A stretch of DNA of 51,370 nt, taken from Thiomicrorhabdus marina (GTDB lineage: Bacteria > Pseudomonadota > Gammaproteobacteria > Thiomicrospirales > Thiomicrospiraceae). Made by a program: the position numbers and the translations under genes. Under the pieces are notes generated by a model that saw only the letters and a program-made list of their open reading frames with translations, did no database searches and was not told where the DNA came from. The stretch spans positions 1 through 51,370 of the forward strand of contig NZ_JAGETV010000017.1 of NCBI RefSeq assembly GCF_017571465.1, in the 5' to 3' direction. This document shows, in pieces, positions 10,415 to 21,783 of the stretch; within the stretch, counting starts at the first letter, position 1; each line of letters opens with the position of its first letter.

Positions 10415-10440
10415 TTACCTAAGTAAGCAATAAGAAGTCA

Positions 10441-10464
10441 GGTGATCGTCTTCGGAGGGTCACC
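10441..10464 (+). other. Stem-loop in the atpB-atpE gap
   Basis: GGTGATC (10441-10447) pairs with GGTCACC (10458-10464), one G-T pair, across a ten-base loop. No T run follows. In many atp operons the region before atpE governs the extra output of subunit c, so this may be a processing or stability element; that role is an inference. Confidence 0.45.
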
Positions 10465-10477
10465 AAAAAGGGTTTAA

Positions 10478-10858
<381 letters not shown>

Positions 10859-10926
10859 TCCACTGCACAGACACTGCAACTAATTAATTAAATATTTAAT
10901 TACTAACGAATGGCGAGGTAACCACT

Positions 10927-11397
10927 GTGAGTATTAACGCAACGCTTCTCATCCAGATTATTGCATTTGTGCTATTGATCTGGTTTGTGAACAAAGTGCT
11001 GTGGGGCCCACTTTCTAAGTTGATGGAAGAGCGTCAGAAGAAAATCGCTGATGGTCTTTCTGCTGCTGAGAAAGGTAAGCATGAGTTAGAGCTAGCTGAA
11101 CAAAAAGCTAAAGAAGTCCTAAAAGACGCTAAAGCTCAAGCTCAGAACGTACTAAGTCAAGCTGAAAAGCGTGGTTCTGAAATCGTAGAAGATGCGAAAG
11201 TAAAAGCCACTGAAGAAGCTGACCGTATTAAAGCTTCCGCCCAAGCAGAAATAGAGCAAGAAGTAAGTCGTGCAAGAGAGCAATTACGCAAAGAAGTTGC
11301 AACAATTGCTGTATCTGGTGCAGAGAAAATTTTAACTAAAGAAGTTAATGCTGCTGCGCATAGCGACATGCTAGACGCCCTAGTAAAACAAATCTAA
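10927..11397 (+). CDS. atpF: F1Fo ATP synthase subunit b
   Basis: Subunit b is the peripheral stator. It has one N-terminal membrane helix (about residues 5-24, [20 protein letters not shown]) followed by a long charged, Ala/Glu/Lys-rich coiled coil to residue 156. Translation starts at GTG 10927 with a GAGGTAA site upstream. Length and layout are standard for a single homodimeric b subunit; there is no second b' gene. Confidence 0.96.
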   Translation: MSINATLLIQIIAFVLLIWFVNKVLWGPLSKLMEERQKKIADGLSAAEKGKHELELAEQKAKEVLKDAKAQAQNVLSQAEKRGSEIVEDAKVKATEEADRIKASAQAEIEQEVSRAREQLRKEVATIAVSGAEKILTKEVNAAAHSDMLDALVKQI

Positions 11398-11407
11398 GGG
11401 TAACTCT

Positions 11408-11944
11408 ATGGCAGAATTAATGAAAATCGCAAGACCTTACGCTGAAGCGGTTTTTGCTCTTGGTAAAGAAGAGCAAAGCCTTGCAGCTTGGTCAGAACAA
11501 CTAGCAAACCTAGGAGTAATTACTTCTGACGCAGCAATGCAAGGTATGTTGGCTGATCCAGCACGTTCATCTGCAGAAATGATTTCTGTATATGAAGCAG
11601 TTATGGGTGACAATCTGACTAGCCAAGGCAAGCAATTGTTAACCGTAATGGCTGAAAACAAACGTCTTGCAGCACTGGCTGAAGTTGCTGAGCAATTTGA
11701 AGCCCTTAAAGCTGCAGATGAAAAGCGCATTCGCGCAACTGTTATTTCAGCTTTCGACGTAACGGAAGAGCAGAAGAATAAATTAAGTGCTGCTTTAAAT
11801 GCTAAGTTTGATGCCGATGTAGAAATTTCATACGAAGTCGATGCTTCGTTGATTGGCGGTATTAAGATTAAAGTCGGTGACTGGGCACTAGATGGCTCAG
11901 CACTGTCACAGTTAAACAAACTTGGCGCAGCAATCGCCCAATAA
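11408..11944 (+). CDS. atpH: F1Fo ATP synthase subunit delta
   Basis: Delta links the b stator to the top of F1. The 178-residue protein opens with the typical ARPYAEAVFALG (residues 8-19) and ends with the conserved DASLIGGIKIKVGDWALDGS segment. It follows atpF after ten bases and precedes atpA by 15, in the standard order. Confidence 0.96.
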   Translation: MAELMKIARPYAEAVFALGKEEQSLAAWSEQLANLGVITSDAAMQGMLADPARSSAEMISVYEAVMGDNLTSQGKQLLTVMAENKRLAALAEVAEQFEALKAADEKRIRATVISAFDVTEEQKNKLSAALNAKFDADVEISYEVDASLIGGIKIKVGDWALDGSALSQLNKLGAAIAQ

Positions 11945-11959
11945 TGGAGAGGAACAAAC

Positions 11960-13501
11960 ATGCAATTGAATGCCTCTGAAATCAGCAGCTTAATCAAAGA
12001 CCGTATTGCCGGTTTTGACGGTGCAGCTGAGTCTGGCAGCGAAGGTACAGTCGTTAGCATCGCTGATGGTATCGCACGTGTACACGGTGTGTCAGATGTA
12101 ATGTATGGTGAGATGGTTCAATTTGACGAGAACACTTTCGGTATGGCGCTTAACCTTGAGCGTGATTCTATCGGTGTTGTTGTTCTTGGTGAATTCAAAC
12201 ACATTTCTGAAGGTGCAAAAGTTACTTGTACCGGACGTATTCTAGAAGTACCAGTTGGCCCGGAAATGATGGGTCGCGTTGTTGACGGTCTAGGCCGTGC
12301 AATCGATGGTAAAGGTTCAATCGAAACTAAAGTTACTTCACCGATCGAGCGTATCGCTCCTGGTGTAATTGACCGTAAATCGGTTGACCAACCAATGATG
12401 ACTGGTATCAAGTCTATCGACTCTATGATTCCTGTAGGTCGTGGTCAGCGTGAGCTTATCATCGGTGACCGTCAGACTGGTAAAACCGCTATCGCTATCG
12501 ATGCGATCATTTCGCAAAAAGACACTGGTGTTAAGTGTGTATACGTAGCGATGGGTCAAAAAGCATCTACGGTTAACAACGTTCGTCGTAAGCTAGAAGA
12601 AACTGGCGCTATGGCTAACACGGTAATCGTTGCGGCTAACGCGTCTGATCCAGCAGCACTACAATACCTAGCGGCATACGCTGGTTGTGCGATGGGTGAG
12701 TACTACCGTGACCGTGGTGAAGATGCACTGATCATCTATGATGACTTGACTAAACAAGCGCAAGCTTACCGTCAAATCTCACTACTACTTCGCCGTCCAC
12801 CAGGACGTGAAGCATTCCCTGGTGATATCTTCTACCTACACTCACGTTTACTTGAGCGTGCTGCTCGTGTAAGCGCTGATTACGTAGAACGTTTCACTAA
12901 CGGTGAAGTAAAAGGTAAGACTGGTTCTTTGACTGCTCTTCCAATTATCGAAACACAAGCGGGTGACGTATCTGCATTCGTACCGACTAACGTTATCTCG
13001 ATCACTGACGGTCAGATCTTCCTTGAGACAGCAATGTTCTCTCAAGGTATCCGTCCTGCGGTTAACGCTGGTCTATCTGTATCACGTGTTGGTGGTGCGG
13101 CTCAGACTAAAGCGATCAAGAAACTTGGTGGTGGTATCCGTCTTGACCTAGCTCAGTACCGTGAACTTGCGGCTTTCGCACAGTTTGCTTCTGACCTAGA
13201 TGCAGTGACTAAAGCACAGCTAGAGCGTGGTAAGCGCGTAACTGAGCTGATGAAGCAGAAACAATACTCTCCGCTAACTATTGCTGAAATGGCAGCATCG
13301 CTATTCGCAGCGAACGAAGGTTTCCTAGACGACGTTGAAGTTGAAAAGGTACTGGATTTCGAAGCTGGTATGCATGCTCACCTAAACTCTGCAAATGCTG
13401 ATCTTGTTGCTAACATCAATGATGGTGGCAAATGGAACGACGACATCGCTGCTGAACTAAAAGCTGGCATCGAAGCGTTCAAAGCAAACGGCGTTTACTA
13501 A
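11960..13501 (+). CDS. atpA: F1Fo ATP synthase subunit alpha
   Basis: Alpha carries the non-catalytic nucleotide sites and part of the catalytic interface. Walker A GDRQTGKT is at residues 169-176, and the [30 protein letters not shown] stretch (given here only in its parts YDDLTKQA and RRPPGREA) is intact. The 513 residues match the E. coli subunit. Codon choice is strongly uniform (CTA, GGT, CGT), as expected for highly expressed genes, and differs from most of the window. Confidence 0.98.
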   Translation: MQLNASEISSLIKDRIAGFDGAAESGSEGTVVSIADGIARVHGVSDVMYGEMVQFDENTFGMALNLERDSIGVVVLGEFKHISEGAKVTCTGRILEVPVGPEMMGRVVDGLGRAIDGKGSIETKVTSPIERIAPGVIDRKSVDQPMMTGIKSIDSMIPVGRGQRELIIGDRQTGKTAIAIDAIISQKDTGVKCVYVAMGQKASTVNNVRRKLEETGAMANTVIVAANASDPAALQYLAAYAGCAMGEYYRDRGEDALIIYDDLTKQAQAYRQISLLLRRPPGREAFPGDIFYLHSRLLERAARVSADYVERFTNGEVKGKTGSLTALPIIETQAGDVSAFVPTNVISITDGQIFLETAMFSQGIRPAVNAGLSVSRVGGAAQTKAIKKLGGGIRLDLAQYRELAAFAQFASDLDAVTKAQLERGKRVTELMKQKQYSPLTIAEMAASLFAANEGFLDDVEVEKVLDFEAGMHAHLNSANADLVANINDGGKWNDDIAAELKAGIEAFKANGVY

Positions 13502-13518
13502 GAGTTAAGGAGTAGGCC

Positions 13519-15793
<2,275 letters not shown>

Positions 15794-15799
15794 TAAATT

Positions 15800-16234
15800 A
15801 TGGCAGTCTCAATGCAAGTAGATGTTGTTAGTGCAGAAGGTTCAATCTTCTCTGGTAAAGCAGAGCAGGTCTTCGCACAGGCTGCCGATGGTGAAGTAGG
15901 TATCCTACCTCACCATACCCAGTTTTTAAGCTCGCTAAAACCGGGCGCAGTTCGCGTTATTTCTGGTGACGAAGAAGGTATCTTCTACGTTAACGGCGGC
16001 ATTATCGAAATCCAACCAAGCGTTGTGACTATCCTTGCGGATACAGCACTACGTGCGGCGGATATCGACGAAGCCCAAGCAGCAGAAGCAAAACGTGCAG
16101 CTGAAGAAGCGATGGCTAATGCAAAATCTGAAACCGACATTGCTCGTGCTCAGATTGAATTAGCTGAAGCAGTAGGTCAGATTCAAGCACTTACCAAGTT
16201 GCGTGATCGCCTACAAAAGACTGGGATGGCATAA
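15800..16234 (+). CDS. atpC: F1Fo ATP synthase subunit epsilon
   Basis: Epsilon connects the rotor and can inhibit ATP hydrolysis. The N-terminal beta domain (DVVSAEGSIFSG, then GEVGILPHHTQFL at about residues 34-46) and a C-terminal two-helix part are visible; length 144. It starts six bases after atpD and is followed by a strong terminator that ends the operon. Confidence 0.97.
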   Translation: MAVSMQVDVVSAEGSIFSGKAEQVFAQAADGEVGILPHHTQFLSSLKPGAVRVISGDEEGIFYVNGGIIEIQPSVVTILADTALRAADIDEAQAAEAKRAAEEAMANAKSETDIARAQIELAEAVGQIQALTKLRDRLQKTGMA

Positions 16235-16250
16235 TAGTTACCCCTGTATA

Positions 16251-16279
16251 AAAAGCGGAGTTTATACTCCGCTTTTTTT
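16251..16279 (+). terminator. Rho-independent terminator of the atp operon
   Basis: AAAAGCGGAG (16251-16260) pairs perfectly with CTCCGCTTTT (16267-16276) around a six-base loop, followed by T residues. It begins 16 bases after the atpC stop. Confidence 0.93.
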
Positions 16280-16334
16280 ATGTCTACAATTTATTGACGC
16301 GACTTGTTTGCAATCTCTTTGTCGATGACGTGTC

Positions 16335-16350
16335 GTGTAGACTTCTACAC
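16335..16350. promoter_or_regulatory. Inverted repeat upstream of glmU
   Basis: GTGTAGA and TCTACAC (7-bp perfect arms) are separated by two bases, the layout of a dimeric regulator site. A third copy of half the motif, GTCTACA, lies at 16282-16288. The gap before glmU (16280-16494) holds no gene. No confident promoter was found. Confidence 0.3.
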
Positions 16351-16494
16351 TCACTTTCATCTCCTCGACCTTGCTAAACAATTCATCGTCACTAAAATGT
16401 GACATGTTAGTTTTATTAGATAAGCTCTCTTTGGTAGAGGTTTTATTTAATAAGACTACTGATTTTAGAAGTTAAATTTTATTTGGAATCTCCT

Positions 16495-17859
16495 ATGGCA
16501 TTAAAAGTCGTTATTTTGGCTGCGGGTAAGGGTACTCGTATGCGTTCGTCGCTTCCTAAGGTTTTGCAGCCGTTGGCGGGTCAGCCGTTATTGCAGCATG
16601 TAGTGAATACAGCGCATCAGTTGTCTGCTGAGCAGGTGTTGACAGTAGTCGGTCATCAATCGCATTTGGTAGAAGAAGCGATGGCTGAGCAGAATATCGA
16701 TTTTGTGGCGCAGACCGAGCAATTGGGTACTGGTCATGCGGTGCAAATGGCGGTGCCGGAAATTGCTGATGACGACACGGTTTTGGTTTTGTATGGGGAT
16801 GTGCCGCTTACGGCTAAATCGACACTTGAAGACCTATTAGCCTTAGTCTCAGCAGAACATCCATTAGCATTACTAACCATTAATCTTGCTAACCCAACTG
16901 GTTACGGTCGAATTGTGCGTGATCAGCATTTAGCGGTACAGGCGATTGTTGAGCAGAAGGATGCTAATCCAGCACAACTAACTATTAATGAAGTGAACAC
17001 AGGCATCCTTGCCGCCAAAGGTGCTCAGCTAAAAAATTGGCTGTCGCAACTGCAATCCAATAATGCCCAAGGTGAGTTTTATCTAACCGATATTATCGCT
17101 ATGTGTGTCGCTGACGGTTTTGCCGTGCAAACGACTCAACCGGAAAATGAAATCGAAGTGCTGGGCGTCAATGACAAGCGTCAGCTACAAGGTTTAGAGC
17201 GTCAATTCCAGCAGTTATTGGCCGACGAATTAATGGAACAAGGCGTGACCTTGATTGATGCGTCTCGCATTGATATTCGCGGCTGTGTGCAAGTTGAACA
17301 AGATGTACAGATTGATGCCAATGTTGTGTTTGAAGGTGTAGTTAAGCTTGGCGAAAACGTCCAGATTGGTGTCAACTGTATTTTGAAAAATGTCAGCATC
17401 GCAGCAAACACCGTGATTCATCCATTTAGTCATCTTGAAGACTGTGTAGTTGGTGAGAACGTTAATATCGGTCCTTATGCACGTCTACGTCCTGGTACCG
17501 AGTTGGCGGATAATGTTCGCATCGGTAATTTCGTCGAAACCAAAAAGGCCAAAATTGGCGTTGGCTCAAAAGTAAACCACCTAAGTTATGTCGGCGACAC
17601 CTTAATGGGTGAAGGTTGTAATATCGGTGCCGGTACCATCACTTGCAATTACGATGGCGTCAATAAACATCAAACAGTGATTGGCAATAATGTCTTTGTT
17701 GGCTCGGATACTCAGTTGGTTGCCCCAGTTCAAGTAGCAGACGGTGCGACGATTGGCGCCGGTTCGACGATTACCAAAGATGCCCCTGCCGAGCAGTTGA
17801 CCTTGTCACGTTCGAAGCAACTAACCATTAAAAGTTGGCAAAAACCGACTAAGAAATAA
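16495..17859 (+). CDS. glmU: Bifunctional GlmU: glucosamine-1-phosphate acetyltransferase / UDP-GlcNAc pyrophosphorylase
   Basis: GlmU makes UDP-GlcNAc for peptidoglycan and LPS in the cytosol. The N-terminal uridyltransferase signature LAAGKGTRM is at about residues 8-16, with the sugar-nucleotide site QTEQLGTGHA. The second half is a left-handed beta-helix of hexapeptide repeats with IGPYARLRPGT, ETKKAKIG and NIGAGTITCNYDGVNK, the acetyltransferase part. The frame opens at TTG 16483, but the family start MALKVVIL is ATG 16495; 454 residues. Its place after atpC is the common gammaproteobacterial order. Confidence 0.97.
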   Translation: MALKVVILAAGKGTRMRSSLPKVLQPLAGQPLLQHVVNTAHQLSAEQVLTVVGHQSHLVEEAMAEQNIDFVAQTEQLGTGHAVQMAVPEIADDDTVLVLYGDVPLTAKSTLEDLLALVSAEHPLALLTINLANPTGYGRIVRDQHLAVQAIVEQKDANPAQLTINEVNTGILAAKGAQLKNWLSQLQSNNAQGEFYLTDIIAMCVADGFAVQTTQPENEIEVLGVNDKRQLQGLERQFQQLLADELMEQGVTLIDASRIDIRGCVQVEQDVQIDANVVFEGVVKLGENVQIGVNCILKNVSIAANTVIHPFSHLEDCVVGENVNIGPYARLRPGTELADNVRIGNFVETKKAKIGVGSKVNHLSYVGDTLMGEGCNIGAGTITCNYDGVNKHQTVIGNNVFVGSDTQLVAPVQVADGATIGAGSTITKDAPAEQLTLSRSKQLTIKSWQKPTKK

Positions 17860-17985
17860 TTCTGTAACAATTCAGGTGTAACTTATATAGAGACTATCTT
17901 CATATTTTGAAGCTATGCATAGAATAATTAATAGGCTAAATTGAGTCTATTCTTTCTTTTAAGTTACTCTCTGAAGGATTTCACT

Positions 17986-18234
17986 ATGCAATATATTTCC
18001 CTAAATCCTGAGTTGTGCGACTCGTTACGTGACCAAATGCAGCAAAACGGTTGGCAAATTACTCACCAAGATGTAGGTCAAACTGAACTGTGCGGCTACG
18101 GTTATATCATCAAATGGCAAAAAGACGATGCCAAAGTAATTTTGAATTACGAAGATCATCAAGGTAAGGCGCAAGCTAATCTTGAGTTATCGCCGAGCGC
18201 GCGTGCGGAAATTGACGCTTACCTACTAGCGTAA
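17986..18234 (+). CDS. Small protein of unknown function
   Basis: About 82 residues, acidic and soluble (MQYISLNPELCDSLRDQM at the start). The frame is open from 17941, but AAGGA lies seven bases before ATG 17986, which I take as the start. The protein has no membrane segment and no motif I can name. It sits between glmU and ubiA with about 125 bases on either side, so it is probably its own small unit. Confidence 0.6.
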   Translation: MQYISLNPELCDSLRDQMQQNGWQITHQDVGQTELCGYGYIIKWQKDDAKVILNYEDHQGKAQANLELSPSARAEIDAYLLA

Positions 18235-18362
18235 ACGCCGTTAATTACCGGTTTGTGATTCTCTCGCCAAGCGGGAGGAGGCTTTTTACCCTCCTGTTCT
18301 GGAAATCTTGCTTTAAAAACAGCGATAATAACGGCTTCTAATCTAAACACTAGCAATTTTCT

Positions 18363-19220
18363 ATGTCCGTTAAACTCCAAGCCTATCTCGACTTAACCCG
18401 TTTTAATCGCCCAATCGGAACCTATTTGGTTCTGTGGCCGACATTATGGGCTTTGTGGATTGCTGCCGAGGGTGTGCCGGATTTATGGATTCTAACGGTA
18501 TTTGTGCTTGGCGCGTTTTTGATGCGTTCCGCCGGCTGTGTGATTAATGACTATGCTGACCGCCATTTTGATGGTCATATTGAACGAACTTGCTGTCGCC
18601 CTTTAGCGACTGGTGCAATTGGTGAAAAGGAAGCGCTTGGTTTCTTTACCGTGCTCTGTCTGATTGCCTTCGGGTTGGTATTGACCTTAAATAGCCTGAC
18701 GGTTTTGCTTTCACTCGGTGCGGTTTTCTTGGCGGCACTCTATCCATTCATGAAACGCCATACTCACTGGCCACAAGCCTTTCTCGGCGCAGCTTTCGCT
18801 TGGGCAATCCCGATGGGATTTGCAGCAGTAACTGGCGAAGTGCCTTTGGCGGCGTGGTTGGTGTTTGCGGCGACCATGATTTGGTCACTGATTTACGATA
18901 CCGCCTATGCTGTTGGCGATATGCCGGACGACTTAAAAGTTGGCATAAAATCGACGGCAATTCTATTTGGTGAAAAGATTGTCGGCTGGATCGCTTTCTT
19001 TCAACTGCTGATGTTGAGTTTGCTGATTGCAATGGGTTGGGCGTTTGAACTACAAGCGCCGTACTACATCAGTTTATTGGTTGTCGGTTGGTGGTTCGCG
19101 AGAGATTTAGAGAAAATTGCCACAAGATGTCCTAAAGACGCTTTTAAGGTGTTTTTGGACAACCATTGGGTTGGTGTTATTGTCCTAATCGGTATTATCA
19201 GCGATTTTGCGCTACGTTAA
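18363..19220 (+). CDS. ubiA: 4-hydroxybenzoate octaprenyltransferase UbiA
   Basis: UbiA attaches the polyprenyl tail to 4-hydroxybenzoate in the inner membrane, the second step of ubiquinone synthesis. Both Asp-rich prenyl-diphosphate motifs are intact: NDYADRHFD at residues 62-70 and DTAYAVGDMPDD at 179-190. About eight membrane helices surround them; length 285. Its usual partner ubiC is not next to it but 8.5 kb away on the other strand. Its stop codon overlaps the stop of the convergent PcfJ/HIRAN gene in the sequence TTAA. Confidence 0.96.
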   Translation: MSVKLQAYLDLTRFNRPIGTYLVLWPTLWALWIAAEGVPDLWILTVFVLGAFLMRSAGCVINDYADRHFDGHIERTCCRPLATGAIGEKEALGFFTVLCLIAFGLVLTLNSLTVLLSLGAVFLAALYPFMKRHTHWPQAFLGAAFAWAIPMGFAAVTGEVPLAAWLVFAATMIWSLIYDTAYAVGDMPDDLKVGIKSTAILFGEKIVGWIAFFQLLMLSLLIAMGWAFELQAPYYISLLVVGWWFARDLEKIATRCPKDAFKVFLDNHWVGVIVLIGIISDFALR

Positions 19221-20734
19221 TCATCCGCAGGCGCAATATAAACATTCACCGTCGCTCTAGAATAGCGTTTTTCATCGATATAATTTAGGCGAGTTTTGAG
19301 TTGAAAGCCTTTATCCCAATACTCATGAATCACGGCATTTTTCTCTTGCGGAATAAAACCGAGTTTGACGCCTTCCAGTGTTAAGACCGCTACCGCTTTA
19401 TCATCAAATTCATTATCGGGTTCCGCTTGCAGATTGAGTGCTTGAAACACTTCCAACTCTTGATAGACCTGAGCAAAGTCGTAATAGCCTAAGCCAACAA
19501 TATCGGTTTTTAAAATCAAATACCCCCACGGCGGATTTAATTGCGCCAATTGCTGTTTCAAATAGTCAAAATGACGTTGCGTCGGTTCGGCATTATTAAA
19601 GCCTGCAGCGTGAAACAGCCACCACTGAGAGCTGTTAGAGCGTTTGCGTAATTCTACTGTGAGCTCTCTCGGAAAGCGTTTGTCGCCGTGCCAATGGTAG
19701 AAATAGGTTTTGCCTTTCATCACCTCAGAAACATAACCGCCAACACAGTGCTGCATGTTTTGCCCTTCCTGGATAAGTTGCTTGCCGGTTGTAATCGCAG
19801 TTAAAGACGCACTGGAAATTAAAGGCGGTTCGGCAAAAACAGCATCCTTAGCAAAACGATTAACAAGCTTAGAGAGGGTCTGTTCAAGGTGGATATAACT
19901 GTGCACTTTCGATAAAGCTTTACAAGCGGTTTGTTGCACTTTGCCTTCCGCTTCCAATATCAAAGGCGGAATCATTTGTTCTATCCTGCTTTCATCCAAA
20001 TGCGCCACGGCGTTCCAAATCGAGCCGATCCACAGCCATTTCGGCAGTTTTAAAAGCTTATCCAAGCTGTGCAGATTTACGTGCTCAGCCTCTTTTAAAG
20101 CCTGCTTAAATTGCGGCTCCTCGGACAAATTCCAAAGAAACTTTCTAGCCTCTTGCACCGACCACAACTGATTAAGTAAGGCCAATTTAGAAATGTATTT
20201 AATATCAGATTTTTTCAGCGGTACGCCGGATAAACGCATTACATACTGCAAACGCGACTGGCCGACAAAATTTAATAGCATCGCTTCTTTAATCGGCAAA
20301 CTTTGTTTGGGATAGTGCGCCAGTGTCAAAAGCAATTTGAGATAAGCACCCTCATTCGCCTTGGCAAGATTGTGCACCCATTCCGCAAAATGCGCATGCA
20401 ACTTCATTAAACGCAGCAGTAATAATTGCGGGAATCGTGGATCATGGCCGCTTAAACAACCAACGCTTTGCCGAAAACTGAGTGGAATTTCCTCTTTCCA
20501 AGAATCCCAATCTTCCGGTAGATAGTCTTTAATCCAAGCGGAAAACTCCCCATCAGCATTAAAAAACGAGCAAGGGTAATCAACCTCTTTGTAGGCCAAC
20601 GGCGTTTGTTCCCATGAATTTTCGGTCACACGTAAATCATGTTTCCAATTCCAGACGGTGATATTGCCGGAAAGATCGGAGCCGATATCTTGTAGTTTTA
20701 AAAAAGGGTTAATTCCAGGATTAAAGACCGCCAT
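19217..20734 (-). CDS. PcfJ-like protein with C-terminal HIRAN domain
   Basis: A 505-residue soluble protein and the last gene of a seven-gene cluster. Residues about 100-300 are helical. Then comes the PcfJ-type motif GQNMQHCVGGYVSEV (324-338, core Met-x-His-Cys-Val-Gly) followed by a strand-rich part (TYFYHWHGDKRFPRELTVEL). From about residue 411 the sequence (EVFQALNLQAEPDNEFDDKA in part, then VKLGFIPQEKNAVI) fits a HIRAN domain, known from Rad5/HLTF for binding free DNA 3' ends. PcfJ proteins were first seen on a conjugative plasmid and their activity is not known to me. AAGG six bases before ATG supports the start; nine bases separate it from the upstream membrane-protein gene. Confidence 0.75.
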   Translation of the reverse strand: MAVFNPGINPFLKLQDIGSDLSGNITVWNWKHDLRVTENSWEQTPLAYKEVDYPCSFFNADGEFSAWIKDYLPEDWDSWKEEIPLSFRQSVGCLSGHDPRFPQLLLLRLMKLHAHFAEWVHNLAKANEGAYLKLLLTLAHYPKQSLPIKEAMLLNFVGQSRLQYVMRLSGVPLKKSDIKYISKLALLNQLWSVQEARKFLWNLSEEPQFKQALKEAEHVNLHSLDKLLKLPKWLWIGSIWNAVAHLDESRIEQMIPPLILEAEGKVQQTACKALSKVHSYIHLEQTLSKLVNRFAKDAVFAEPPLISSASLTAITTGKQLIQEGQNMQHCVGGYVSEVMKGKTYFYHWHGDKRFPRELTVELRKRSNSSQWWLFHAAGFNNAEPTQRHFDYLKQQLAQLNPPWGYLILKTDIVGLGYYDFAQVYQELEVFQALNLQAEPDNEFDDKAVAVLTLEGVKLGFIPQEKNAVIHEYWDKGFQLKTRLNYIDEKRYSRATVNVYIAPADD

Positions 20735-20743
20735 CAGTGACCT

Positions 20744-21463
20744 TTAGCTGGAGATGCCTAAAATGACTAAAATCGCCGCTAAGATCGGAAACTTCTTCAC
20801 AAAAGCAATCAGCAAATAACCTAGGCCGATAATAGCGGCAATGACGACAATGCCCTTAAAGGCTTCTGTATTAACTACCCAGACTACAAAACTGGTAACC
20901 GCTAAGACAGCGAAAATCACAACAAGATAAGTCCCTATGCCGGTTTTGTCGCTCGTTTTTACTGTGTTTACAAGCTCATGATAATCCGATAAATCAACAG
21001 CATTCATTGACAAATTGATCTCATGGTCGGCATATTTTTGTTTATTGCTCAACACCTCGTGCAGATATTCAAGTAGCCGATAACTGGCTTGCAGTTGTTG
21101 ATAAAACAGCGCTTGCAAAGCATCTAGCAATGGCTGCCATTCTAGTTTCCCCAATTTTGGGTTTTTTAAAGCGCTGTGCATTTTACAGCCCTTGATAAAC
21201 CAATCATCTAGTGCATCGAGATACTCACCATCGACTTTTTCCATGTCTGGCAAAATCTTCTCCAATACCGCCTCAAACTCCTCATTCCAGTTATCCAGAT
21301 ACGCTTCATAAGGGCTTAAATCATCTAGGGTTTGTACCCATAAACTCCTTGGCAAATTATCAAAAATACTCGCCTTCCAAGTAGTAAGGTGATCTGCCAA
21401 AAAACGCTGCAAACTCTGTTTCGGCATAAAATGACTGGCATTAAACTCAATTGTGATACTCAT
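20744..21463 (-). CDS. Cluster protein with soluble N-terminal domain and C-terminal membrane helices
   Basis: About 239 residues. Residues 1-170 are soluble and helical with many Trp, Leu and acidic positions; from about 175 there are three close hydrophobic segments (YLVVIFAVLAVTSFVVWVV, IVVIAAIIGLGYLLIAFV, FPILAAILVILGI). The layout, a cytosolic sensor-like part anchored by terminal helices, resembles membrane effectors of defence operons, but no family was recognised. GGAG seven bases before ATG 21463 sets the start (the frame opens at 21478). Gaps are 26 bases upstream and nine downstream. Confidence 0.65.
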   Translation of the reverse strand: MSITIEFNASHFMPKQSLQRFLADHLTTWKASIFDNLPRSLWVQTLDDLSPYEAYLDNWNEEFEAVLEKILPDMEKVDGEYLDALDDWFIKGCKMHSALKNPKLGKLEWQPLLDALQALFYQQLQASYRLLEYLHEVLSNKQKYADHEINLSMNAVDLSDYHELVNTVKTSDKTGIGTYLVVIFAVLAVTSFVVWVVNTEAFKGIVVIAAIIGLGYLLIAFVKKFPILAAILVILGISS

Positions 21464-21489
21464 AAGTGCTCTCCACAAAAACTAAATAT

Positions 21490-21783
21490 TCAACCTAGCC
21501 CAAGCCAAATAAAAATCGCTCCGAGCACCATTCCGGCACGAGCATTCGGGTTAGTAAAAAATGGAATCACTATCCAGTATAAAAATAAAACACCAAGGCC
21601 AAGCCAGAATAAACCAATGCTTTGATCAAGCCATAGGAAAAGTTTAAAGATCAAATAAATCAGCACGGGTGCATAAATGAAAAAGGCAAAAACTTTAGGC
21701 CAACTGATTACAAAAACCTTTTTATTGATTTCTCTATCTAATCGCTTTTGGTATTGACCCCAAGTCTCGTTTTCGCCTTTCAT
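21490..21783 (-). CDS. Small membrane protein coupled to the nucleotidyltransferase gene
   Basis: About 97 residues: a charged head (MKGENETWGQYQKRLDREI) and three membrane segments (about residues 26-45, 52-68, 80-96), the middle pair split by PFFTNPNARAG. Its ATG overlaps the stop of the preceding nucleotidyltransferase gene in ATGA, and AGGAG stands five bases ahead, so translation is tightly coupled. The family was not recognised. Confidence 0.65.
   Translation of the reverse strand: MKGENETWGQYQKRLDREINKKVFVISWPKVFAFFIYAPVLIYLIFKLFLWLDQSIGLFWLGLGVLFLYWIVIPFFTNPNARAGMVLGAIFIWLGLG

Noticed and set aside
11437-12060. Long antisense frame across atpH/atpA
   Set aside because: It is Ser/Ala-rich shadow coding opposite strongly codon-biased atp genes, with no ribosome site or recognisable motif.
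12071-13095. Further parS candidates (CACGTG cores at about 4733, 12074 and 13085)
   Set aside because: Each lacks the flanking GTTT and AAAC of the site and occurs in ordinary codons.
18262-18295. Terminator between the small gene and ubiA
   Set aside because: GGAGG can pair with CCTCC, but the stem is short and no T run follows.
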